Shown: positions 42,523 through 50,552 of the stretch, piece after piece | Numbering within the stretch: the stretch's first letter is position 1 | Layout of the letters: each line of letters starts with the position of its first letter | NCBI GenBank assembly: GCA_050185825.1 | Contig: JBFWZA010000001.1 | Coordinates: forward strand, 124,001 to 188,000 | Length of the DNA: 64,000 nt | From: SZUA-309 sp050185825 | GTDB lineage: Bacteria; Pseudomonadota; Gammaproteobacteria; Pseudomonadales; Azotimanducaceae | Reading direction: 5' to 3' | Program-made: the position numbers and the translations under genes | Notes under the pieces: model-generated | Database searches by the model: none | Seen by the model: the letters and a program-made list of their open reading frames with translations, nothing else | What the model was told of the DNA's origin: nothing

Positions 42523-42541
42523 GTGCGCAAAGTGTGCGCAA
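42523..42541. repeat. Right paired GTGCGCAA repeats (candidate arm sites)
   Basis: GTGCGCAA occurs at 42523-42530 and 42534-42541, 11 bp apart, between the integrase stop and attR. The second copy reads GTGTGCGCAA in full, matching the left-end pair. Same motif, same orientation and similar distance from both attachment repeats. Confidence 0.62.
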
Positions 42542-42585
42542 CATCACCAATCCGTCTGCTAACTAATTGATTCGATTTAGAAAAG

Positions 42586-42614
42586 ATGGCGGAGCGGACG
42601 GGACTCGAACCCGC
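42586..42614. repeat. attR: 29-bp repeat within tRNA-Asp
   Basis: Perfect match to attL at 23479-23507. It covers the encoded CCA, the 3' acceptor strand and most of the T-arm of tRNA-Asp, so insertion leaves a complete tRNA. The crossover must lie within these 29 bp. Confidence 0.92.
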
Positions 42615-42663
42615 GACCCCCGGCGTGACAGGCCGGTATTCTAACCAGCTGAACTACCGCTCC
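42587..42663 (-). tRNA. tRNA-Asp (GTC)
   Basis: A 77-nt tRNA with encoded CCA. Acceptor strand GGAGCGG pairs with CCGCTCC, and the anticodon loop CTGTCAC gives anticodon GTC. The T-loop is GTTCGAGTC-like. It is the integration target: its last 28 nt belong to the 29-bp attachment repeat. Confidence 0.95.
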
Positions 42664-42683
42664 GTTTTTTCCTGGAAGGAAAC

Positions 42684-42759
42684 TGGTGGGTGTTGCAGGG
42701 GTCGAACCTGCGACCTACGGCTTGTAAGGCCGTCGCTCTCCCAACTGAGCTAAACACCC
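42684..42759 (-). tRNA. tRNA-Val (TAC)
   Basis: A 76-nt tRNA with encoded CCA. Acceptor GGGTGTT pairs with AACACCC, and the anticodon stem ACGGC/GCCGT carries loop CTTACAA, anticodon TAC. It lies 20 bp upstream of tRNA-Asp on the same strand, so both come from one transcript. Confidence 0.95.
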
Positions 42760-42834
42760 TGGGGCAAACCAAGGGAGGGTATCTTACTCAGCAACTCCAC
42801 CCTGTCAATCTGACCGCCCGCGCTACCATGGGCC

Positions 42835-43263
42835 ATGGGCGAAGGCATCCTCGAAGCGGGCATCGTAGCCACCTTTCTGGTGGGCATCTGCGTCATCATC
42901 CACTACGAGGCGCTCAGGCGCCTGGCAGGAATGGCGCTGGTGCCGGGCCGCCACCGCTGGCTGGTACTGGCGAGCGTGTTCGGTGCGCTGCTCGCCCACG
43001 TACTGGAGATCTGGTTCTTCGGCGGCGCCTACTGGCTGGCGGTGGAGCACATCAATCTCGGGCAGATCCTCCCCGCACCCCGGGACGCCTTCGACTACAT
43101 CTACTTCTCCGCGATGGTCTACACCACCGTCGGCTTCGGCGACCTGGTGCCGGAAGGGCCCATCCGCATGATCGCGAGTGCCGAGGCGCTCATGGGCCTG
43201 GCGCTCATCACCTGGTCGGCATCGTTCAGTTACCTGCAGATGCAGCGGATCTGGCGGGACTGA
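42835..43263 (+). CDS. Two-helix potassium-channel-type protein
   Basis: A 142-residue membrane protein of the Ion_trans_2 family. It has the selectivity filter TTVGFGD near residues 98-104, a pore helix before it (AFDYIYFSAMVY), and hydrophobic segments at about 8-25, 42-62 and 110-132. It has no RCK or cyclic-nucleotide domain, so it is a bare pore subunit that would form a tetramer. Monocistronic, just right of the tRNA genes, convergent with the amidase. Confidence 0.85.
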   Translation: MGEGILEAGIVATFLVGICVIIHYEALRRLAGMALVPGRHRWLVLASVFGALLAHVLEIWFFGGAYWLAVEHINLGQILPAPRDAFDYIYFSAMVYTTVGFGDLVPEGPIRMIASAEALMGLALITWSASFSYLQMQRIWRD

Positions 43264-43275
43264 CCTTCTGCCGCG

Positions 43276-44682
43276 TCAACCGATCGGCGGCGGCTGGTAG
43301 CCGCCACAGAGCTCGGAGACGAGCCCGGCCAGCCGGATCGTGGTGTAGTCGCCGCCGGCGGGGCCCACCACCTGGAAGCTGATGGGCAGACCGTCCGTGT
43401 CGCGGCCGATGGGCGGCACGCTGGCCGGCAGGTAGACCATGCCGGTGAGGATCGTCCAGCGCACCAGGTCCGCATAGGCCCGCTCGGAACCGTTGCACAT
43501 CAGGCGCCGGGTACCGAAGTTGCCCTCGTGCAGGTGCGGGAACGGCGGCACGAAGCTCACGGGCATGAGGATGGCGTCGTAGCGGGTGAAGAACTCGGCC
43601 CAGAGGGCGCGGATCGTCTCCCGCTCCGCATGCATGTCGAGCCACTGGCGGTGGCTCGCCCCGGCGAGCGCATTGGCGCCCTCCATGCCCTGCAGGTTCT
43701 CGGCCGGCATGGACTGGGACATGGCGGCGGTCACGAGCCACAGGCCGATGCCGACGGCGTGGTTCGGGTCCAGGTTCGGGCGCGCGTTCCGGTCCACCGC
43801 CACGCCGGCCGCTTCGAGCCGGTCGACGGCGGCCGTCATCACGTCCAGCACCTTGTTGTCCACCGGGCAGAAGTCGTCGTCCAGCCAGGCGGCCACCCGG
43901 AGCTGCTTCACGTCCGCAGGCGCCGGGCGCAGCGAGGCCACCAGGGGTCCGTGCTTGCGCAGGATCAGATCGAGCAGCAGCTCCAGGTCTTCCGCGGAGC
44001 GGGCAATCGGGCCCAGCACGTTCACATCCGCTTCCGTGGTGCCGCCCGCCTCGTGGTCGAGGTAGCCGGTCGCCGGCACCACCCCCCAGGTCGGCTTGTG
44101 CCCGAACACACCGCAGAAGGCGGATGGAAAGCGGATCGAGCCGCCGATGTCCGTGCCGATCTCGAAGCCGGTGAGACCCGCGGCCACCGCGGCGGCGGCG
44201 CCGCCCGAGCTGCCGCCGGGCACCCGCTCCGGGTTCCAGGGGTTCACCGTGGTGCCGAAGAGGTCGTTGTAGGACTGTATGTCGCCGGACCAGCGCGGCA
44301 GGTTGGTCTTGCCGAAGACGATGGCGCCCGCCGATTTGAGCGACGCCACCACCGGGGCATCCCGGCCGGGGACGTTGTCGGTGAGCTCTACAGCACCACC
44401 CGTGGAGCGGATGCCGGCGGTTTCCAGAGCGTCCTTGATGGTGATCGGCACACCGTGCAGGGGTCCGGCCAGATCGCCGTCGGCCAGCATCCGGTCCGCG
44501 CCGTCGGCGGCTTCGCGCGCCGTGGGCAGATCCAGGGTGACCACCGCATTGAGCTCGCCGTTGACGCGCTCGATCCGGTCGACGAAGAGCTCGAGCAGCT
44601 CCCGGCTCTTGAACCGGCCCTCACGGATTGCCGCCGCCTGCTGCCCGGCCGGCCAGAAGGCCGCTTCCTCGCTGATTGCCAT
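43276..44682 (-). CDS. Amidase-signature family hydrolase
   Basis: A 468-residue amidase-signature enzyme with the complete Ser-cisSer-Lys triad: K83 (ITIKDALE), S158 in the Gly/Ser-rich PGGSSGGAAAA, and S182 in GTDIGGSIRFPS. The closest relatives are stand-alone amidases and GatA-like proteins; no gatB or gatC is present, so a small-molecule amidase is more likely. ATG follows GGGGAGAG. It is on the same strand as the ChrR-like cupin gene upstream (42 bp), possibly one operon. Confidence 0.88.
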   Translation of the reverse strand: MAISEEAAFWPAGQQAAAIREGRFKSRELLELFVDRIERVNGELNAVVTLDLPTAREAADGADRMLADGDLAGPLHGVPITIKDALETAGIRSTGGAVELTDNVPGRDAPVVASLKSAGAIVFGKTNLPRWSGDIQSYNDLFGTTVNPWNPERVPGGSSGGAAAAVAAGLTGFEIGTDIGGSIRFPSAFCGVFGHKPTWGVVPATGYLDHEAGGTTEADVNVLGPIARSAEDLELLLDLILRKHGPLVASLRPAPADVKQLRVAAWLDDDFCPVDNKVLDVMTAAVDRLEAAGVAVDRNARPNLDPNHAVGIGLWLVTAAMSQSMPAENLQGMEGANALAGASHRQWLDMHAERETIRALWAEFFTRYDAILMPVSFVPPFPHLHEGNFGTRRLMCNGSERAYADLVRWTILTGMVYLPASVPPIGRDTDGLPISFQVVGPAGGDYTTIRLAGLVSELCGGYQPPPIG

Positions 44683-44724
44683 CGTCTCTCCCCTGAATCG
44701 GATCCGGATCTACTCTATCAGGAC

Positions 44725-45369
44725 TCATCCGGCAGGGCGGGTCTTCCAGAGCAGACGGCAGGGTGTGACCGCCTGCAGCGCGATGCCGCTGCCTGCCGGA
44801 CGTCTCAGCCAGGCGTGCAGATCGAGCACCTCGCCGGCGTCGGTCCTCACCTCTCCTTCCAGTACCAGCACTTCCTGGCAGACCGCCGCCGCCGGCAACT
44901 TGATCCGGGCACCGGCCGCCGCGGTGATCTCCGCCACGTCCTCCGTCCCGAACCGGTGGAGCGTGCGTCGTTTGCAGCCGCTCGCCGGGATCGGCAGGTC
45001 GAGCCGGGTGCGCAGTTCCGCCAGGTCGTCGGTCTGGAACTGCCTGAGCTTCACCCAGATCAGGCATCCCGGATCGCTGAACGGCACGTGGTGAGAGCCG
45101 GGCGGATTGCGGATGTAACTGCCCGGCGGGTAGCGGCCGTGCTCGTCGCCGAACTCACCTTCCAGCACCACGAATTCCTCTCCCAGGGCATGGTCGTGCC
45201 CGGGGAACCGGGACGCCGGGTCGTAGCGGACGAAGCTCGTCGCCACGGCCACCTCGTCGCCGACGCGATCCAGCATCACGCGACGGACGCCGGCCTGGGG
45301 GGAATCCACCCACTGCCACTCCGAGCGCCGCACCTGGGCTGGTTTGCTGAGATCCGCGCGAATGTCCAT
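44725..45369 (-). CDS. ChrR-like cupin protein (two cupin halves)
   Basis: A 214-residue protein with two cupin modules. The first has PGHDHALGEEFVVLEGEFGDEHG (HxH...E) and PPGSHHVPFS. The second has QEVLVLEGEVRTDAGEV and LRRPAGSGI. This resembles the ChrR-type anti-sigma cupin domain, but the N-terminal zinc anti-sigma part is absent and no ECF sigma gene is nearby, so a stand-alone sensor or enzyme role is more likely. The start at 45369 is set by GAGGAAG; the frame runs on to 45828 only inside the divergent CYTH-CHAD gene. Confidence 0.8.
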   Translation of the reverse strand: MDIRADLSKPAQVRRSEWQWVDSPQAGVRRVMLDRVGDEVAVATSFVRYDPASRFPGHDHALGEEFVVLEGEFGDEHGRYPPGSYIRNPPGSHHVPFSDPGCLIWVKLRQFQTDDLAELRTRLDLPIPASGCKRRTLHRFGTEDVAEITAAAGARIKLPAAAVCQEVLVLEGEVRTDAGEVLDLHAWLRRPAGSGIALQAVTPCRLLWKTRPAG

Positions 45370-45408
45370 GTCTTCCTCGATATACTGTCCGGCCCTCCGG
45401 GGAACACC

Positions 45409-46953
45409 ATGCAAGAGCTGGAAACCAAGTACCTGCTCCTGCCCGGCCGCAGGCCGGGCAAGGCCCTGCGGCGCGTGCTGCAGGCCCTGGTGTGGGCCGG
45501 CTTCCAGATCCACCCGAAGACTACCCGACACGTCCACGATGTCTACTTCGACACCGCGGACGAGCGCCTGCGCCATGCCGGCTGGTCGCTGCGCTGCCGG
45601 CACCGGAGCCTGGCGCTGCTGATCACCTGCAAGCAGCTCGCGAGTGCCAACGGTGATTTCTTCGAGCGGCGCGAGGTGGAGCAGACGACCCTCCACGAGA
45701 CCCCGTCGCTCGACACTCTCGAGGACGGACCGGTGCTGGAGCTGCTGCGACGCTACGTCCCGGCAAGTGCGGAGCTCGTTCCCTGTTTCCGCCAGGACAA
45801 CGAGCGCCAGCTCTACGTGCTCACCCACCGTGACTACCCGCGCGCCTCGATCGAGATGGTGATGGACCAGGTTCGCGTCAGCGGCGCATCACCGCTCGCC
45901 TACATCGAGTTCGAGGGCGAGCTCAAGCAGGGGCCGCAATCCTTCCTCGAGGAGTTCGCCGGCGTGCTGCGCGCCGAGCCCGGGCTGATCCGGGCACGCA
46001 CCAGCAAGTTTCATCGCGGCCATTTCAACACCTCGCCCCTCACCGGTATCGGCGAGAGGCGCCGGGAGCTGATGACGCCGGACGACACCTGGACCCGGCT
46101 CGCCGCCGACTACCTGCAGGAGCAGCTCGAGGCGCTCGCCTACTACGAGCCCTTCGCTTACGAAGGTCTGCACACGGAAGGCGTACACCAGATGCGGGTG
46201 GCCACCCGGCGGATGCGCGCGGCGTTGAAGGCCTTCGGCGACGTGCTGCCGGAAGAGAGCGCCCGCCGGCTCGCAGCGGAAGCCGGCTGGCTGTGCGATG
46301 TGCTGGGCGAGGTGCGCGACCTGGACGTCCAGCTCGAACGACTCGCTCAGTACCGCAGTCAGCTGCCATCAACCCGACAGAGCACCCTCGATGCCTACGA
46401 GCGCCATCTGAAGACGTCGCATCAGCAGGCCCGCCGCTGCCTGGTGGCTGCACTCGACGGACGCCGCTACACACACTTTCTGAACCGTTATCGTGGCCTG
46501 CAGGGTGAGGCCAACGAGCTGATCGGCGGCGGGCCGACGATCCGCGACTTCGCGCGGCGCGAGCTGCCGACGCGGCTCGAGCGCATTCGCAGGGCCGGCC
46601 GGAAGATCCGCCCCGGTTCCCCACCGGAGGCCTACCACCGGCTGCGGATCCGCATCAAGAAGCTGCGTTACGGGCTCGAAATCCTGGAAGGCCCATACGG
46701 CGAAACCCTTGCCGGGGTGACGAAAGCCCTGCGCCGGCTGCAGGGTCGGCTCGGTGATCATCAGGATGCCTGTGTGGCGCAAACCGAGCTCGCCCAGTAT
46801 CGCGACACCCTCGCCAGCGCGGCGCGGGAGCGGCGGACGTTCGACCGGCTGATCGCGATCGAGGCCGAGCGTGCGGCTGAGCTCCGATCCCGCTTTCCGA
46901 AAGACTGGCGAAAGTTCGACAAAGCGTCCCACGAGCTCGCGCGGATTCTCTAG
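45409..46953 (+). CDS. CYTH-CHAD domain protein
   Basis: A 514-residue protein. The N-terminal CYTH domain (about 1-200) opens with the diagnostic ExExK motif (ELETK, residues 3-7) and continues through HDVYFDTADERL and YIEFEGELK. The C-terminal CHAD domain (about 225-510) is helical and His/Arg-rich (VHQMRVATRRMRAALKAF, YHRLRIRIKKLRYGLE). CYTH domains hydrolyse triphosphates and CHAD binds polyphosphate, so the protein probably acts on inorganic polyphosphate or its granules. ATG at 45409 lies 39 bp from the divergent cupin start. The next gene follows at 7 bp. Confidence 0.92.
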   Translation: MQELETKYLLLPGRRPGKALRRVLQALVWAGFQIHPKTTRHVHDVYFDTADERLRHAGWSLRCRHRSLALLITCKQLASANGDFFERREVEQTTLHETPSLDTLEDGPVLELLRRYVPASAELVPCFRQDNERQLYVLTHRDYPRASIEMVMDQVRVSGASPLAYIEFEGELKQGPQSFLEEFAGVLRAEPGLIRARTSKFHRGHFNTSPLTGIGERRRELMTPDDTWTRLAADYLQEQLEALAYYEPFAYEGLHTEGVHQMRVATRRMRAALKAFGDVLPEESARRLAAEAGWLCDVLGEVRDLDVQLERLAQYRSQLPSTRQSTLDAYERHLKTSHQQARRCLVAALDGRRYTHFLNRYRGLQGEANELIGGGPTIRDFARRELPTRLERIRRAGRKIRPGSPPEAYHRLRIRIKKLRYGLEILEGPYGETLAGVTKALRRLQGRLGDHQDACVAQTELAQYRDTLASAARERRTFDRLIAIEAERAAELRSRFPKDWRKFDKASHELARIL

Positions 46954-46960
46954 CGCTCCG

Positions 46961-48184
46961 ATGCACTGGCAAGCCCTCGCCTGGCCGTTCCGCACCACGG
47001 CTCTGTTTGCCGCAGGGGCTTACGTGCTGGTCGCCACGGCCTTCACGGCCTGGGCAGGCCTGAACTTCTGGTTGGGCGTGATGGTGGTGACGCTCGGTGC
47101 GCCGGTCTGGTATGCGGTGTTCGGCGGTTTGTCGCTGTATGCCGAGAAGCTCTTCACCCAGGCCGCCACCGGGCTCTTCGACGAGGCCATCGACCGGGAA
47201 TCCGAGCTCAACCCGTTCCAGCAGGGTCTCGCGCTCAAGCTGTGCACCGTGCACCTCGTGGTGTTCGTCATTCTGTTCCTGAACGGTCCGGTGCTGCAGG
47301 CCTGGCTGATTCTACCGGCGGCCGTTCTGCCGTTCGTCTGGATCGGCGTGCTGCTGGACGAGTCGCTCTGGGGTGGCCTCACCCCGCAACGTCTCGTCCG
47401 TCTTGTCAGCGGCCTCGGCAGCTCCACCCTGCTGGCTGTTGTGCTCGTCTCGGGCAGCCTCGGCTATCTGCACTACAGCCTGCTCCATGCGCCCGGAGTT
47501 CTGAACCTGCTGGCGAGCCCCTTTGTGTTTCTGTACGGCAATGTGCTGCTCGGTGTGCTGCTCTACAGCCGCCGGCAGGCGCTCAACCTGCACACGAAGA
47601 AGAGTCCGGAGCAGGCGCTTGCGGCGACCCTAGCCGAAGACCGCCGGATCCTGGACAAGCTGTTCCACGACCTGCAGACCCACATGAACGCGGGCAGCTA
47701 TGCCACCGCCATCGCGAAGCTGGAAGCCTACGTCGCCGAGGATCCCCTCGACCGGGATCCGTTCCTCCACGAGCGTCTGCGCGAGCATGGCGATCATCGC
47801 GTGACCCTCGAGCATGCCGTACGCTACCTGCAGCGGCTGGTGGAGCGGGACGAGCTGCGCAGGGCGTGGACGCTGCTGAAGGAGTGCCTGGTGCTGGACG
47901 ACCGGTTCCGGCCGCTCACGGATACCGCGCTGCTCGCGCTCACCCGGGCTGCCGGCCGCGAGGATGCGCTGCTGGTCGATGAGCTGCTCGAGGACTTCGA
48001 CACGGCCTACCCGGAGAGCCCGCTCCTGCCCGATGCCCGGTTTCGACGCGCCAGGGTTCAGATCGAGCTGCTGCGCAATGGCGAAACCGGCCTGCGGCTG
48101 CTGGCCGAGCTGGCCAGGGACCATCCCGAGTTCGCCGCTGGAGAGCCGTTCCAGCGCTACCGGCGGCGGCTCAAGTCCACCTGA
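46961..48184 (+). CDS. Membrane protein with soluble helical-repeat C-terminus
   Basis: A 407-residue protein. The first ~205 residues hold about five to six hydrophobic helices (LFAAGAYVLVATAFTAWAG, LVVFVILFLNGPVLQAWLIL, TLLAVVLVSGSLGYLHYSLL). The rest is soluble and helical with TPR-like pairs (TAIAKLEAYVAEDPLDRDP, RRAWTLLKECLVLDDRF). I do not recognise a named family. It starts 7 bp after the CYTH-CHAD gene, so both are probably cotranscribed, and a role in polyphosphate or envelope organisation is a guess from context. Confidence 0.7.
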   Translation: MHWQALAWPFRTTALFAAGAYVLVATAFTAWAGLNFWLGVMVVTLGAPVWYAVFGGLSLYAEKLFTQAATGLFDEAIDRESELNPFQQGLALKLCTVHLVVFVILFLNGPVLQAWLILPAAVLPFVWIGVLLDESLWGGLTPQRLVRLVSGLGSSTLLAVVLVSGSLGYLHYSLLHAPGVLNLLASPFVFLYGNVLLGVLLYSRRQALNLHTKKSPEQALAATLAEDRRILDKLFHDLQTHMNAGSYATAIAKLEAYVAEDPLDRDPFLHERLREHGDHRVTLEHAVRYLQRLVERDELRRAWTLLKECLVLDDRFRPLTDTALLALTRAAGREDALLVDELLEDFDTAYPESPLLPDARFRRARVQIELLRNGETGLRLLAELARDHPEFAAGEPFQRYRRRLKST

Positions 48185-48266
48185 CCGGCGCTCAGGTTTC
48201 CCGCAGCGCAGCCTCCGACAGGCGTGTGCTATGCTCGCGCGCTTTGCGACCTGTCGGCTGCCAACC

Positions 48267-49205
48267 ATGAGTGAAACGCCTTTCTGGTTCGACCGCGCGC
48301 TGGCCACCCCGTCCGAGCCGGGCGACGTGGTGGTGGACGGGGTGAACATCCACTACGAGACCTGGGGCGAGGCGGGCAAGCCCGGCATCGCCCTGGTGCA
48401 TGGCAGCAACGCCCATCTCGAGTGGTGGCGGTTCGTCGCTCCTTTCCTCGCAGATCAGTTCCGGGTGGCGGCGCTCGACTCCTCCGGCAACGGTGACAGC
48501 GGCTGGCGCGAACGTTACAGCGGCGAGGTGCTGGGCAACGAGGTCATGGCCGTCTGCGAAGCGGCAGGCCTCGGCGGGAAGCCGTTCATCGCCGGGCACA
48601 GCTTCGGCGGCTTCACGGTGCTGGAAACCGGTCATCATCACGGCGCGAAGCTGGGCGGCATCATTTTTCTCGACTTCACCGTCGCCCCGCCGGAGCAGTA
48701 CGTGGAGTGGGGCTTGCGCGCCGAGCGCGAGGGCGTGAAGCCCAATCGGAAGACGCGCGTCTACGAGGACAGGGCGACGGCGCTGGGCCGGTTCCGCTAC
48801 GTGCCCGAGCAGCCGGTCCGGCATCCTGCCGTTCTCGACTACATCGCCGGCAAGAGCCTCAGAGCGGTGGACGGCGGCTGGACCTGGAAGTTCGACCCGG
48901 GCCTGTTCGACCACCTGGAGATGGGCGTCGACCAGCGTGACAAGTTCGCCGCCCTGCCCTGCCGGACCGCCGTGATCCTCGGTGAGGACAGCCAGGACGA
49001 AGGCGCCTTCTTCGCGGATCACATGGCCGAGATCACAGGCGGCAGGCTGCCGATCTTCAAGATCCCCGGCACGTACCACCACCTCACGTTCGACGAGCCG
49101 GTGGCGGTGGCCATGGCGATCAAGGCGCTGTGTCTGGACTGGATCCGCGAGGACCACGCCGACGACATCCGCCATTCGCTGAACGCGGTGCTCACCCGGA
49201 ACTGA
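48267..49205 (+). CDS. Alpha/beta hydrolase
   Basis: A 312-residue alpha/beta-hydrolase-fold enzyme. The HG oxyanion motif is LVHGSNAHLEWW, the nucleophile elbow AGHSFGGFTV (GxSxG as GHSFG), the acid region VILGEDSQDEG and the catalytic His in TYHHLTFDEP. The class covers esterases, haloalkane dehalogenases and epoxide hydrolases; the substrate is unknown. ATG at 48267. It is convergent with the GPH symporter gene, with only 5 bp between the stops. Confidence 0.85.
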   Translation: MSETPFWFDRALATPSEPGDVVVDGVNIHYETWGEAGKPGIALVHGSNAHLEWWRFVAPFLADQFRVAALDSSGNGDSGWRERYSGEVLGNEVMAVCEAAGLGGKPFIAGHSFGGFTVLETGHHHGAKLGGIIFLDFTVAPPEQYVEWGLRAEREGVKPNRKTRVYEDRATALGRFRYVPEQPVRHPAVLDYIAGKSLRAVDGGWTWKFDPGLFDHLEMGVDQRDKFAALPCRTAVILGEDSQDEGAFFADHMAEITGGRLPIFKIPGTYHHLTFDEPVAVAMAIKALCLDWIREDHADDIRHSLNAVLTRN

Positions 49206-49210
49206 CGCCC

Positions 49211-50548
49211 TCAGGACTCCGGATTCAGGCTCGCCACGATGCCCGCGTGGGTGCGCGCATCCAGCCGATAAAACGCTGCGGCCACGATCATCAGCAGCAT
49301 GATGCCCGCCGGCGCCAGGGTCATGAGGTTGTGGATGGTGGCGAGCGAGGCCGCGCTCTGCTCCGTATTGGCCACGTAGCCAGCCACCGCCAGCGCGCCC
49401 GCCACCCCGGCTCCACCCAACGCCTTCGCCAGCTTCTGAAAAAAGCTCGCGAACGAGAACACCGCGCCGTCTGCCCGAAGCCCGAGCTTCCACTGAGCAT
49501 AGTCCACCGTGTCCGGGATCATGGCCCAGCCGAGCACGGCGATCGGTGTGCCGCCGAGCGCCATCAGGCAGGAAAAGAAGAAGATGCCCGGGATGTTGTC
49601 GTAGGGCGTGAAGTACAGGCCGAGGCTCGCGACCAGGGTGAGCGCGGCACCCGCCATGATGCCGCCGGCCTTACCGAGCCAGGCGGCGAGCCGCGGCACG
49701 GCCAGCAGACCGACAAACATCACCGGCATGGTCACGCCGAAGAACAGCGCCACCAGATCCTCCCGGCCGACGTTGTACTTCAGGTAGTAGACGGTCACGG
49801 TCTGGCGCACGGTGAACGACAGCATGCCCCCGGCGAAGAGCACCATCACTACCAGCAGCGGCGGGTTTCTGAACACGGCGGCCAGGCTGTCGCCGATGCG
49901 CAGGTGTTGAGTGGGCGGCGGTTGGATCCGCTCCTCCGTGGCCGCCACCGTGAGCCATAAGAGCGCCGTGGCGACGAGGCCGAACAGGATCATGACGATG
50001 GCGAAGCCGCGGGCCGGATCGCCGAACAGGCCGACCAGCGGCAGCATGCCCACGGAGATGGCGTAGCCGCCGCCGAAGGCGAAGGCCATGCGGATCGTGG
50101 AGAGCACGGTCCGCTCGTGATGATCGCTGGTGAGGGACGAGGTGAGCGCCGAATAGGGAATGCCCACCACGGTGTAGAGGATGCCGAAGGCGATGTAGGT
50201 GGCGTAGGCCCAGACGACCTTGCCGGACTCCGCGAGGTCCGGCGTGGTGAACGTGAGCACGCCCGTCACGCCGAGCGGCACGGCGCCGAAGAGCAGGTAC
50301 GGCCGCAACCTTCCCCACCGCGTCCGGGTGCGCTCGGCGATCATGCCCATCAGCGGGTCGGTGACGGCATCCACCACCCGGGCGACGAGCAGCACGCTGG
50401 CCGCCGCCGCCGCGGAGATGCCGAACACGTCGGTGTAGAAGTAGAGCAGGTAGGTGGCGGTGGAGATGAAGTACAGGTTGATACCCAGATCCCCCACCCC
50501 ATAGCCAACCCGCTGACGTGCCGTCAGCCGCACCTGGTTACGGCTCAC
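49211..50548 (-). CDS. GPH-family (MelB-like) sodium/sugar-type symporter
   Basis: A 445-residue transporter with 12 helices of the glycoside-pentoside-hexuronide:cation symporter family. It begins with RQRVGYGVGDLGINLYFIS and LLYFYTDVFGIS, and the cation-site region DAVTDPLMGMIAERTRTRWGRLRPYLL is the family hallmark. It lies 4 bp after the CoA-transferase gene as last member of a three-gene operon, so its cargo is probably the substrate handled by the amidohydrolase and CoA-transferase and need not be a sugar. Confidence 0.88.
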   Translation of the reverse strand: MSRNQVRLTARQRVGYGVGDLGINLYFISTATYLLYFYTDVFGISAAAAASVLLVARVVDAVTDPLMGMIAERTRTRWGRLRPYLLFGAVPLGVTGVLTFTTPDLAESGKVVWAYATYIAFGILYTVVGIPYSALTSSLTSDHHERTVLSTIRMAFAFGGGYAISVGMLPLVGLFGDPARGFAIVMILFGLVATALLWLTVAATEERIQPPPTQHLRIGDSLAAVFRNPPLLVVMVLFAGGMLSFTVRQTVTVYYLKYNVGREDLVALFFGVTMPVMFVGLLAVPRLAAWLGKAGGIMAGAALTLVASLGLYFTPYDNIPGIFFFSCLMALGGTPIAVLGWAMIPDTVDYAQWKLGLRADGAVFSFASFFQKLAKALGGAGVAGALAVAGYVANTEQSAASLATIHNLMTLAPAGIMLLMIVAAAFYRLDARTHAGIVASLNPES

Positions 50549-50552
50549 CGCG

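Larger units (their letters stand above)
23479..42614. mobile_element. Integrative genomic island in tRNA-Asp, ~19.1 kb
   Basis: Bounded by a 29-bp direct repeat of the tRNA-Asp 3' end. It has a tyrosine integrase next to the intact tRNA, an Xis-like gene, a RepA-like ATPase and lower GC than both flanks. Cargo is a type I restriction-modification system, a second tyrosine recombinase and several unassigned gene cassettes. I see no relaxase, mating-pore, capsid, terminase or tail genes. The layout fits a mobilisable defence island or a phage-satellite-like element that borrows transfer or packaging from another element. Integrase, att repeats and candidate arm sites all look intact, so it may still excise. 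Confidence 0.9.

Noticed and set aside
23479..42614. CRISPR array or conjugation module inside the island
   Set aside because: No regularly spaced repeats, cas-like genes, relaxase or mating-pore genes were found on either strand.
43528..45408. N-terminal extension of the CYTH-CHAD frame by ~630 codons
   Set aside because: The extension is antisense to the amidase and cupin genes, and the CYTH ExExK motif begins right after ATG 45409.
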